Shown: piece after piece, positions 25,501-36,600 of the stretch
How the letters are laid out: each line of letters starts with the position of its first letter
Position numbering within the stretch: position 1 is the stretch's first letter
Source: Rachycentron canadum
Lineage: Eukaryota; Chordata; Actinopteri; Carangiformes; Rachycentridae
DNA length: 64,000 nucleotides
Reading direction: 5' to 3'
NCBI GenBank assembly: GCA_038496675.1
Contig: CM076663.1
Span: 19,184,348 to 19,248,347, forward strand
Notes under the pieces: generated by a model
Told to the model about the DNA's origin: nothing
What the model saw: the letters and a program-made list of their open reading frames with translations, nothing else
Database searches by the model: none
Made by a program: the position numbers and the translations under genes

Positions 25501-28500
25501 AAGTGACAGTTCATCTTATTTGAAGTTGGGTTGTGTTAGGTACGTTATCTATAGTTCGTGTGTTAGCTGCAGTAGATTCATATCAGCAGCTGAGCGATGA
25601 GCTGCTGTGGATGGATACATTGATGTTTTAGCCATGCAAAGAAAAAAAAAACCAATATCAGTTTAAGTGTATGCTTTATTTTGAATATTTGTACAGCTTT
25701 ATCTTGATGTCAAACAGCCCTTTACTTTGAAACTACAGTTTATGAACTGTTAAACTCCCACATTACTGTGAACTAGTGCAATTACAGCATGTGCTGTATC
25801 ACTCTGCAGTGTAAGTTTGAATGTGCATATGAATAGCAGTTCAAGGTGTTTTTTTTTTAATCATTTTATTTATTTATTTATATTATTATTTAGTTAAATA
25901 ATTTAAATTTAGTTAAGCAAATTGATTATCAGGTGATATGTCCCACACACAAAGTAGACCACAGACCCTCATCTGATAAGATTTTTGCTTTAGACATTTT
26001 ATTTGAAATAATACATGAACTCTATCTTGTATATTGTATAATTATTCACCCCTGGGAACCATCTCAAGGACCCTTGGGGGCATCTGGGCCCCACTTGAGA
26101 GACCTGCTGCCATAAATGACTGTCCTCCCTGTCTGTCCCTCAGAGATAAGGCCATCCACTCTAATGACATCCCATAGACTGTGCATAAATCATGTCACAA
26201 AGTTATTCCTCTTCAGATTTGCCCCCCCGGCAAATCACACCAAGGTTATTTGTGTCTAAGATCATTCGATTACTCTTGTGAGCGAATTAATTTGTGAAGA
26301 CAACGCAAGCCTCTCAGCGAGTGACAGTGTTAAACGTCACTAGCTTCACAGTCACTTGTCTACAAGCAGAACAAAACCAGAGTAGGAGGGTGGAAGGTGG
26401 GAGGAGGGTGTTTGTGCCATTAGACAGTCCTGCACATTTTGTACACAAATACCCTTCAGAACAAATTCAATAGATGAAGAAAACGACACTGAGCATTGAC
26501 TAATTTCAGTTTTCATGGTCTCATGCTGTGATATGAAATTCATTTTAGAAAAGCAATTTTCAGTCTGTAAAGTAAAGCAGAGCATGGCATGAGACAAAGG
26601 AGATCCTGATTTGTCTGGTCAGTCAGTCACTGCGTGGTGTCACAGCAGACACCAGTCAGGAAACAATTTGACATTGACTGTGTGTGGCCAAAGGTCAAAC
26701 ACTGACAAAAAGAAAAACACTCCAGATACAGTATCAAAGTGGGACCTGAATGCATCGTGCAAGTGAGAGAGAACACAGACACTCTGGTTTCACAGTGGTT
26801 TTATATTGCAAAAATTGTTCCATATTTTCTCACCCTTTGTGCTGAAGCAGAACAGAATCAGAAAAAACTTAACAAAAGTCACATGATTTCAGTCAAGTGT
26901 TCACTGGCTGAAAACCACAATGAAGGCAAAAAGCCCTTGAAACAATTTATTTAATTTTTTTCTTTAATTAGATTTTATTATTGAAAATGAGACACTGTGT
27001 CAATGCACTCATGGTTTTTATCTTTGCCTCATGGCAGCAACAAAACGCCAATACCCCGTCTCTTCATGGACTGACACAGCAGACGCAACGTTTAAGTTAC
27101 TTCATGTGTAGATGTCTGGACCTACGAGTGCTGCATTCAGCAGGATCTTGAAATGGATTTTTACTGTAAAGAAAAAAAAAACTTTCTTCACATTGTGATA
27201 ACTGGAGATTTAAAATTATTTATTACTCTCTAAGGCTTCAAATTTAAATTATTTAGTGTGGTTGATTCACTTGCCCTGTGCTGAGCAACATGATGAGCCA
27301 CCCATGAGGCCAATTGATTTTAAGCATTGAGGTAAAACTACATTTGTGTTACCTGGAATGCCACTAACAAAATGCGTGCAGATGCTCAAATAAAGGACTT
27401 AACTTGCGAGCATTAACACTGTGGTACCTGAGAGAAACAACCCACCTTTGGCTTTGCACCAACATTGGAGGCAATTTTAAGTAAATCTAATTGAAAGTTT
27501 CTTAAAATTATGTTTGCTTTGTTAAGGTTTTTTTTGTCAGTTTAGTCATTGACCTTCCATTTGAACAAGTTAATAAAGGTAGACTGTATTGATATGTACA
27601 AGAAATCCATTGATTTCTTATACATATCCCATAACCATAACCATTAAACATGTGAGCTGCATAGTTTCCTCAGCAAAGTGTTTTCACTTAGATCCCTTTG
27701 AAAAGATACAGACTGAATTACTTAATTCTGCAGAGCAGCAGAATTTACATTTATTAACAAGAAAAAAACTTCAATATTATGACTTGGAAGAGAAGATGTT
27801 GAATCACATAATGGCATGAAATAATAACACCTCCTGTTTGACACCCACAGTTTTTGCACTTTGCTGTTGCAAGATTTGGAAAGTATTACAAAATCCTCTC
27901 AGTTTACCTTTGGGTATGTGCGTGAAACTGTTGCTCCCTTTCAGGTCTTAGTGTTCTGGACAGTGTCAGTATTAGATGAAGACGACATACTGCAGAGAGT
28001 GTATGGCAGCAAATGGCTTCTCCTGATTATTATAAAATGTAAACGTTCTTTTTCATCTGAGCCAAACAACCAATCTGCATAATTACAGGTCCGTGCTCAT
28101 GTTATCGTAAAAACCACATTTGAAATGGTTGGCTATGCTTATATGCTTATACTATTCAAAACTCCACTTTAATTTATTGATTTACTATTTTCATATTTAG
28201 AAACAGATCCCTCCAGTTGATGAAGAATATGTCCACACCCTTATTATCACTGCTAAAATCCTAGGTTGCTAAAATACTAGGTGGTTTTGTTGCCTCTGTA
28301 GCAATGCAAAACTTAGAATTACTTCCCTTGATAGGGAAAGTGTGACATGTTGCACAAAAATTACATCACTGGAGCTAATTAATGTCAAAAAGACAATTTC
28401 AGTTTCAACAAACAATCCAGTGTCATCAGCATAGTATTTGATGTTTTTTCTATACAGAGGCATCTGAAAATTTATTGGCTATTGCTGTCAAATAAGGCTT

Positions 28501-29310
28501 CATTTCCCTCTTCATGTTGATGTGGAAAATCAGAAGAATAAATACATGTCTTTCAGCCCATTTCAGAGTGAAACTCATTTCGATGGGTTTCTTCTTTAAA
28601 ACACATTTAACAATTAATCAATTTAAACTGCACAATATATTTATATATATCTTTGTCAAGCTTTACTTGTAGTCGGTGCTCACATTTAGTCTAGAAGTGA
28701 AAACAGCAGTGAAGCAACAGTAGAAGTTGCATATGTTTACATACAGAGCAGAGGAATCGGGTCTTGTCAAAGACAAGTCAGCTAAGCATGAAATGTTTCA
28801 GGAGTGAGTTAATTGAGAATCATTTTAACTGAATTTAAGGTTTGTTCTTTTCAGGTGTTTTGGACTGATATCTATACAACCACTACTTCACCTCCTCCTT
28901 GGTTGGGTTTTGAATGGCTGAGGGCACTGACCTCTCCTTTAACACCACAGGTGGCCTCATATTCATCGCAGTCTGGGCTGATTTCTGGGTTGCAGATGTT
29001 TGCGAAGCTTTTTTTGCTGAAGGAGGCATAAATGCAGCCAATGTAACCTGGGCAGAATATATGGTCATAGACAAAAGCCTATTTGTAGATTTAAAAAATG
29101 ATTTTGTTTAACACAAAAGACAATTACAATAGTAAAAGGAAGAAATAATAATGGTTTGAATAACTTTCTCTGTGCCTTTGGATTAAGATTACAATACATG
29201 ATGTCTCTGGTCCACAAACCTACTCATATTAAAGAATAATCCTTTTTTATTACAGCTTAGGTTTTATTTACATCCTTTGTATTGGTAATGGTCAGTTTCA
29301 TCACGTTCAC
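22590..29310. other. Gene-free stretch with microsatellites
   Basis: No coding gene recognised. Contains an ATT-rich tract at 24190-24225, a GT/GTGC-rich tract at 24875-24945, and TTTA runs near 25865-25890. The ORFs here are short and have no recognisable domains. Confidence 0.35.
24873..24945 (+). repeat. Degenerate (GT)n microsatellite
   Basis: GTGTGT runs interrupted by GGGG, GC and TT steps. This creates artificial Cys/Val-rich ORFs. Confidence 0.9.
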
Positions 29311-29314
29311 TCTT

Positions 29315-29460
29315 AGATTTAGATTTCCTTTATTGTCATTGCACAGTGCACAAACAAAATAAGTGTCTCCAGTCCATAAAAACAAATATAAAACACACAA
29401 TAATTTTAAGATAAAACAATATAAATTGAAATCAAACAATAAATAGTACAATGAAGGTGG
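29315..29460. repeat. Interspersed-repeat fragment ('tttattgtcattgcacagtgcac')
   Basis: The motif atttcctttattgtcattgc followed by acagtgcacaaac and an A-rich tail (aaacaatataaattg) resembles the 3' region of a widespread fish repeat. No class can be assigned from this fragment. Confidence 0.45.
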
Positions 29461-29892
29461 ACAATGGGGGTTGTAAAAGCAGAATAAGTGGATGTACTTA
29501 TGGAAACAAGAGGAAACTATGAGTTTTTTTTGTTGTTTCTATCGGTGGTATGCCATCAGGACAAGTATGACAAACAATGCTTGACCAGTTATAACCGAAT
29601 GAAAAAAAGTGCAGTGGTTAAGTTTAACTTGAATTATTTATCAAAGTTCATAGTTATTTGATAAATGTGATTTTAACACAAAAAATAGCCTCTAACAGGC
29701 TTCACAGTCACACAGGCCAAAAGTGCGTCATCATTCTGTTTTCATGAAGAAAATGTTTACGAAAACATTCGTCACCCTGATCATTATGATTACTATAATT
29801 TTTGTTATTATTATGTACCTTTATTAAAAAAATCAAAACTATTCAGTTCTTTTTTTATAAGCCCTGTTGGTAGCAATTGTAGCCTCAGGTCT

Positions 29893-30230
29893 TTAAAGGT
29901 ACGTCTCTACAAGCTTTGTGCTCCTGGATTTGGGCTGTTTATATTCTCCACTCAAGGACAGAAAGTTGTCACAAAGCCACTCCAGTTTTGTCTTGGCTGT
30001 ATGCTTCCCATTATTGTGCTGAAAGGTGAACCATTGCCACAGTCTCAGGTCACATACAATCTGGACAAGATTTTCTGAAAGGACCTCTCTGTATTTAGTC
30101 TTCCTGTCCCTGCTGCTGAGAACCACCTCCCGCTGCCCTCAATAGCCTGACGCTGCCATCACCCTGCTGCACTGTAGGTCTGGTATTAACCAGGTGATGA
30201 GTGCTGCATGTGGTTCACCATGCTTTATGG
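29893..30230 (-). pseudogene. Ancient Tc1-like transposase fragment
   Basis: The minus strand encodes pieces matching the catalytic half of Tc1 transposases: a GRWFSAAGTG-like block (near 30126-30150), then WFTFQHNNGKHTAKTKLEWL around the second catalytic position. The Asp usually found in the FQ.DN block is Asn here. The PDLNPIE block expected next cannot be found. Stops and a deletion separate the pieces. It is much more decayed than the element at 7788-8991 and has no identifiable termini. Confidence 0.75.
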
Positions 30231-30239
30231 ATTAATGAG

Positions 30240-33077
30240 CATAGATTATTGGCAAAATGAGAATTATATCGATTTGTAACTGAATCAGCAATGTGAATAA
30301 AAACTGAGGTGGTCTGATGAAGCCAGTGAATCACATGAGTTAGTGTTACATTAGGGTTGTATTTTTTCATCTGATTTCTGTTTTCTTACTACTTAAAAGT
30401 ACTCAGGGCTGGTTTTCACTTGAACTCCCAGCTTGACTGGTAAAGATTTAGATACATCTTTTGGTCAGGATTTGATAATAATGTTTTTTAAAAGCAAAAG
30501 CCAAATATAAGATTGGTTAGACTGCTCTTCTGCACAGACTAAGGACTTTGAAGGCAACACAGTCACACACACTCAACATTTGTGGGGTATATATGGGCTT
30601 GTTGATCTGAGCCTTCAACATTTAAAACTAATTAAAAGAAACTATTTTGTCGGGTTCGTATTGACAAATCTTTACAGGACTAAGGTATGAACTTGTGTAA
30701 GCAGCACCAACAAATACCCTCGTGGCGTAGTTTCAGGTGCATCGTAAAGGGGTCACATGCCTTGGTTTCAGTCCCTGTGGTGAAAACGCTTAATGCCTAA
30801 GTATGTGACTCTCTAGTCATCAATTAGTTTGTTTTAAGCGCCAGGGCGGACGTTGCGTAACATAACATAAGAAAAGACTAATGGCTCAGTTGTTACTGTG
30901 TGACATACCTGATGTGCAACATGTGCATTACATGCAAATTTTTGACATGTTTTGCATATTGTTCTTCTACTTTGCTTCTGTTGTCTTTGCTGACTTTTAC
31001 ATAAGTCTATTATTTATTTAAACTGAGCAGTGACAATGACAGCGTATCCTATGGTCAAAGGGAAATGTCTGAAATCTCTGGTTTATTGATGAACTGCTAC
31101 AGCCATTTTACCAGTCTTCATTACTTAACAGTATGACCAAGGGAATTACATCATTTTCCTCTGCAGATGAAAATGATCGTACACAACTGACTGGACTAAT
31201 AGTAATCAGGCTTCAAATGACTCTTTCCATTTTTATGTGATTTTGTATTTTAATGTAGACTTAGTAGATTAAACTGATCCCCTTATGGAAAAACACCTGA
31301 TTGGCATTTTGGTTTTGCTCTGATGAATTTCTCATAATTCCCTGGATGGTTGGATGGAAATGTATAGTATATTCTACTTTGCGGCTCAAATACCCTGAAG
31401 TTTCCAAATCACCAAGGTTTGACGTTATCTCAAACCAGATGTCACGACATACAGCTCATCACTCCGTCAGTAAAGTTTACTGGTCTGTTGGTTTGTTGGA
31501 CAGCCATGTCATTTTGTTCATTTTGGTTTGTATCGATATTCAAGGTCCTTTGGAAAATGATTTCGGTATTTTTAAAATAATCAAGAGTTGTGGATTAGAT
31601 CCTTTTCTTGACATAGAATGAAAACTGAAACAGCCTGACATGTCATTATACATCACTGGTGGTTTAACTGATATTAGAATTAGTAACTTATCCAGGAAAG
31701 GCAAAAAGAATTTACAAAAAACCCAGATTTAATATCTGTAACCAAAATGCAATATCTTGGTGCAGTGGTTCTCAAACCTTTTCATATTAAGGACTAAACT
31801 GACTAAAAATTAAACCAATGACCATGATTTGATATGATTTTGTTGCAGGGTCCCCCATCTGTGAAAATCATCATACAGTCTGGTGAAGGAATTACAATGA
31901 AAATAAACAATAATTTTTTACATTGCCACCAAAATGTACACTGGACATGGAACTTGCAATTTCCAAAAGACTAAAAAATTGTAAAAAAAATAAATAAATA
32001 AATAGTCACATTACTTTTTATTAAAGAGCTGCTGAAAAAAATCAAAACACAGAGAATTACCCTGAGCTTGGGTTATGTGATGGGCTATAAATGATTTTGG
32101 GAGGTAATGTAATGCAGAGAATTGTGTGTTTATAGAAATGTGCATTAATTCATGTATTTATGACCTGACCGAGCCACATAAACTCATCACATATTGAGAT
32201 AAAACATACTATATGCAAAAGACACATCTGTAGGAGCTGTCAGCTGATTGCGATGGGCTGTCCTCTGCAGTGTGTACTGAAAATTTCTTAATTATTCAAA
32301 AAGGCTTGAATAGAAAACGTGACACCCACGTGCACAAATTTACCTAAGCACCATAACAAGTCATAGAATCAGACTGGAATAACAGATGTGAGGTTGTTTG
32401 CTCACACTGACACTCCACAAAGTCTCAGCTGATGTAACCACAGACATGGAGACCTGAAAAAGCAGAAGCAGACTTTATAGAGAATTATGTGTACGTATGT
32501 GTGTGATTCTAAGATTGGGCCATATTTCAAAATAAAACTTTTGCTATTTTTTCAATTTTGCTATTGAATTATTTTTGAATAATCACATGAAACATTACAA
32601 TAAGCTTCCACATATAATTGATGAAGGACTTATTTCAGGCACAATTTATCCATAAAACCTTAACTTAGGCTAAATGACTCCAACCCAACATTTTTGACTA
32701 TCTTCAGCACCTGATTCATACATTCAGGTTGAATTGACATATCAATAATTAAGTCTAATCTTCATTTCATAGTTTTTTTTTGCTTATTTTACTAAGTATT
32801 CTTATTTACTATTCTAAAATCAACTGCAATTAAATGTATAGGCCTTTTTTATTACAAATACTGTTTAATATAAAATAGCATAAATATGTCTCAAAACACA
32901 CTTCACTTACCTCGTATATACACATATATAACACAGTGGAACAGATGTAGTGAACAACTGGCACAGCTGGAACCGCACGTGCTCAGTTGAGGAGAAGTAA
33001 CGTCTTTTAATTGCGCCTAACTAGTAATTACCATATTTCCTACAGTCCTTGAACCTGCCATCTGACGCATGGGAAGC
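30240..33077. other. Gene-free stretch upstream of the TENT5 gene
   Basis: Contains the tRNA-like SINE head at 30718, a possible hAT-type terminus near 31763 (cagtggttctcaaacctttt), and an A-rich (AAAT)n-like run at 31983-32004. Near the gene, a palindromic E-box GCACGTGC sits at 32975-32982, about 250 bp before the predicted transcription start. No coding gene was recognised. Confidence 0.4.
30718..30790 (+). repeat. tRNA-like SINE head with A and B boxes
   Basis: tggcgtag at 30723 fits the start of a pol III A box, and ggtttcagtcc at 30764-30774 matches 9 of 11 positions of the B-box consensus. The 41-bp spacing is close to that in tRNA genes. The stretch does not fold into a full cloverleaf with a clear acceptor stem, so a SINE head or tRNA pseudogene is likelier than a functional tRNA. 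Confidence 0.4.
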
Positions 33078-33116
33078 TGTGTGTGTGTGTGTGTGTGTGC
33101 GCGCGCGCGCGCGCGT
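33078..33116 (+). repeat. (TG)n(CG)n alternating purine-pyrimidine tract
   Basis: A 39-bp strictly alternating run: TG repeats (33078-33099) pass directly into CG repeats (33100-33115). Such sequences are the best known Z-DNA formers. It lies about 90 bp upstream of the CCAAT box of the TENT5 gene. Confidence 0.95.
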
Positions 33117-33170
33117 CCGTGTGCACAGATCACAGTCCCCTGTATGTTGTGTTCATAACCCTCGGTCCAG

Positions 33171-33235
33171 CCAATGGGGAGGCGCGCGTTAATCCCAGCC
33201 GGGTAAAAAGCCGGAGGCGGCCGCGCTCAGCACAG
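33171..33235 (+). promoter_or_regulatory. Core promoter of the TENT5 gene (CCAAT, TATA-like, initiator-like)
   Basis: An NF-Y type CCAAT box in good context (agCCAATggg) sits at 33171. A TATA-like GGTAAAAAG lies at 33202-33210. An initiator-like ctCAgc lies at about 33226-33231, about 25 bp further. Together they suggest transcription starts near 33229, giving a 5' UTR of about 300 nt. This is inference from motifs; CpG-island promoters often have dispersed starts. Confidence 0.5.
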
Positions 33236-33294
33236 ACCGAGTGCGGACACCGAGGGAGACAGGCACACGGGGACTCCGAGGCTCTGCCGTGGAC

Positions 33295-33300
33295 ATGTGA
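33295..33300 (+). promoter_or_regulatory. Start-stop upstream ORF (ATG TGA)
   Basis: If transcription begins near 33229, the only ATG in the 5' UTR before the main start is at 33295, and it is immediately followed by TGA. Such minimal uORFs are known to stall ribosomes and lower downstream translation in some genes. Its Kozak context (gacATG, A at -2 but G at -3) is fair. Confidence 0.45.
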
Positions 33301-33460
33301 GACATTCTGCCCAACTTCCCCGTCGCTCTGCTGCATCTGCGGAGGTTTCTGAACGCCGTCCCGGACGAGGAGACAGAGACGCGCCGGTGCTTGTCCGCCT
33401 TTTCCCCCGCCTGGTCCACGGTCATCCGGTCATCACCTGCTCGCCTGGAGGGGGGGGTCA

Positions 33461-33482
33461 CCGCCGCCGCCGCCGCCGCCGC
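33461..33482 (+). repeat. (CCG)7 trinucleotide repeat in the 5' UTR
   Basis: Seven CCG units preceded by a run of eight G (33450-33457), 45 nt before the start codon. In the main frame it reads as alanines. The GC-rich 5' UTR repeat may form stable structure and slow scanning. Confidence 0.85.
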
Positions 33483-33525
33483 TCTTTCAGACTTAGACAC
33501 GGCCTCTGGACATCCCGTTGTCGCC

Positions 33526-33681
33526 ATGTCCTCCGGTGATGCCTCGGAGCAGAGTCGGCGGGTCAGCGTGCTGTCTTGGGATCAGGTGCGGCGTTTGGAC
33601 TCCATCCTGGGAGAGAGCGTCCCGATCCACGGCCGCGGAAACTTCCCCACGCTGTCCGTGCAGCCCCGGCAGATCGTTCAG
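33526..33681 (+). CDS. tent5b: TENT5 (FAM46) terminal nucleotidyltransferase, exon 1
   Basis: First coding exon, residues 1-52. The ATG at 33526 is chosen because it is the first ATG of the main frame in the CpG island with G at -3 (gccATG), and because translation then matches the family N-terminus: VLSWDQVRRLDSILGE, then IHGRGNFPTLSVQPRQIVQ. The exon ends in phase 0 at a good donor, CAG/GTGAGA. The frame is open upstream for 75 codons back to TGA at 33298-33300 and contains an alanine run from the CCG repeat, but has no ATG there. SVQPRQIVQ is TENT5B-like, while RLDSILG is TENT5A-like. The encoded segment lies before the nucleotidyltransferase core. Most mammalian paralogs have longer, low-complexity N-termini than seen here. 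Confidence 0.92.
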
Positions 33682-36600
33682 GTGAGACCCCGGGCCATCC
33701 AACTGCCTTAGAGAATGAGGCCCCCAGGAGCCAGTCACAGTTTGATCAGGAACATTAACTTAATGGCATCGACTTGATGCTGATTAAACAGATAGAAAAC
33801 CATCAGTATGAGCGAGAAAACGACCTTTTGCAAGAAGTAGTGTAACTTGTAGAAGCTGGACTTAGTGTAGTGTGCATACAGTAGTAAGTCTGAGCTATGT
33901 GTAGACTATCATTTCTAACTTTTATAACTTCTTCTCTTGGGCTGCTTCCCTGGGCCACATGCATTTTAATACAGGCTACTTGTTTGACTTATGTTGATCA
34001 GTGGTTTGTTCATCACAAGTGTCGAGTCAATTAAAAAAAGTGGCAAAAATGATATTTACATTATCATGAGTTTTGCTGACCAGGTTAAAGAAATGTATCT
34101 GTATGTAACCCCCCCTCCACCCCCACTTAGCACACAACCACAAGTCTACACACACGCACACACACACACAACCTGTGGAGTGATGTCCCTTTTCTTACAC
34201 TGGACACTTGAACACAAGTTACTTCAAAAAAAAAAAATAAATAAATCTGACACAATGTCTTTGAGTTTTCCGCATTGTGACATAAATACCTTTGAATTAA
34301 AAATGTACATAGGAACTGAGACTGACTTCTAAACTGACTGATTTCTAAAACAATAAAGTAAACCCACTTGTTGACTGTGAAGAGAAACTCACCCTCACTT
34401 GTCTCAGTCTCGTGTGAGTGCCACTGCTTTTGCGAAATGTATGTGCTCAGCGTTGAGGATTTGTGGCAGAGCTGATTACACTTAAAAAGACATTTGATCA
34501 CTCTTACTCTTAACACAGACAAGAGCGGGGATGATCTAACGCCATGACTGCAGTTTTCCACTAGCTCACTAATGCGTCTGCTCCTTAAGTCATTTTTCTT
34601 TTTCACAGCTCTCGTGAAAAAGAGGGAGAGATAATGACCGAGCCCCAGTGTGTTCGCTGGGATTGAAACATATAGGGAAGAGCCTGGGCTGCAGTTTTCC
34701 CTCACATTATTTAAATGCCTTCTCCTGTAATCCAGGGTTAGCTTTCACTCGAGTGATTCGCATTTTCTGTGGTGATCCTGTGGGGAAGAAAGACCCTCAG
34801 ACACACATAACATTTCAAGGTCCTCTATAATCAAGGACGCACCCCTGCCATCTGCATTGAACATCCCAGCTAATGGTTTTTCTTCATTGCGCAATCCAGT
34901 AGACAACAGGGACCCCAAACATTTTTCTTTCCACAAGCCAGAGCACATTTTAAGGAGATTTCAGAGACCGGCTTTTGGAAAGTTAGCCCACTGCTCCTGA
35001 TGAGAGGCACCAATGTCTTTTGCCTGTGTCCTGTCTGACTGCTAACGTGTTAGCATGTTGGATGCAACATTGCCCAAAGGAAAACAACAAACATTTCATT
35101 CATTCATACTTGGTTTCTTTGTTTAGCTTCTTAATTTTATCAGTTTTTTTAGTGGCGCTAATAGTAATGCCATTAGCCTAATGCTACTGCCTTATGCCTT
35201 CATGAAAACAAAGCAGCCACATTTGAAAAGTGACAGAAAATATATATATATTTTAATTTAATTTATGTTTTCTCTATTAATGTAGAATCCATTTTTACAG
35301 GTTATATAACATTTCATCACGTCACTTTTGGGCTAATGCTAGCTGTTAGCTGCTCTTAGCGCTCTCCGGTGCGTACGCTAACAATATCGCATTTAGGATG
35401 TAGCACATTTTTATCTCAACTAACATTTGCTTTACACTCTCACCACTGAGCATCGTGAAGCATTTTTTTGTGAATTTCACCAGCATGATGCCTTTGTAAG
35501 CGCAGACGCTGACAGCATTATTCTGACAAAATAAAAGCCAATGCCATGTTCTCTGTCATGGAATATGTCGCGCAGGTTTCAAGTTTCTTCGAGTTGATTT
35601 TCAAACCATATGGACATGAATGGAAACCAGTGGCTGCCTGGAAAGGAGGGAAAAAAAAAAAAACACACTGAGTGATCTAAACCACTATGATATGTTTTGG
35701 AAAATGGTTGACAGTAATGTGGGGTATTCATGATCCATGGTAAATTGGTTAAAACATGCAAAACCACCAGTCTGCTCCTTTAATGCCATTTATTTTTAGG
35801 ACAGGCACCAGACAGAGCTGTCTACCTGAGGCAGATAGACATGATTTCAGAGCCGTCGCATACTGGCTAAGGTGACCAACGGATCACACTCCCAGAGAGT
35901 AAGAGGAGCCCCCTCTCAATGGCGGGTTTGACTTAGGGCCACATTTAAATAACATCTGTTTGTGGTCTGGTTGTGAGTGAGCCATGGGAGCAGGGAAGGA
36001 AAACTTTTACTGATACTGACACTCTGTGCTTCATTTAATGTTGACATTAATTTAATGTCATCAGCACAAACTTGCACCAACTGGGGACCATGCACCCCTC
36101 AGCAGGCCATACCGGGTGGCATCACACCACATGATGACAAACACAGTTATCAGATGTGTGTCTCATTGGTTACATAATTTGTTGTGTGGGCTCATGTTAG
36201 AGGGCCAGTGCATTTTTGTTGGCCACCAAGAGGGTAGTCTCTTAGTTCAGCTCCTCAGGCTATCATATTTAAACTAAACTGTTGTGTCTACAGTACATAT
36301 TTGAGATAGATGTCCTCCTTTTTCTTTTTTTTTCCACCCAGTGACCTCCTTTGACTATTGTGCTCTTTATTTTTATTTTTTTTTTTAACTGAAAGTAATA
36401 CTCCACTTTCCTGGATGGTAGTGAGTTGCTTGGACTTGGAGCAGAAAGTGAGGGATGGATTAGTGCCTGTAATAACACTGGGCTGGTGGGTCAGGCTTGA
36501 CAAGGTATCACTGTGGTCAGTGAAAACCAGTCGCCTGACTCCACTGTGGCCCTCGCCAGACTGTAAACCAACCCCTCACTGGGCTATTGTTGTGAGATTG

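Larger units (their letters stand above)
33095..33715. promoter_or_regulatory. CpG island covering promoter and exon 1
   Basis: CpG dinucleotides are frequent across the block (for example gaggcgcgcg, ggcggccgcg, acgcgccgg and repeated CCG), in marked contrast to the CpG-poor AT-rich flanks. It spans the core promoter, 5' UTR and first coding exon, the usual arrangement for a vertebrate gene with broad expression. Confidence 0.85.

Noticed and set aside
33391..33525. TTG start for a longer TENT5 exon 1
   Set aside because: TTG is not a normal vertebrate start codon. The ATG at 33526 has good context and gives the family N-terminus. The open extension is reported only as a finding.
34127..34705. 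192-codon antisense open frame in the TENT5 intron
   Set aside because: No recognisable domain. It crosses a CA repeat and an A-tract that encode its low-complexity tail, and no promoter or splice context was seen.
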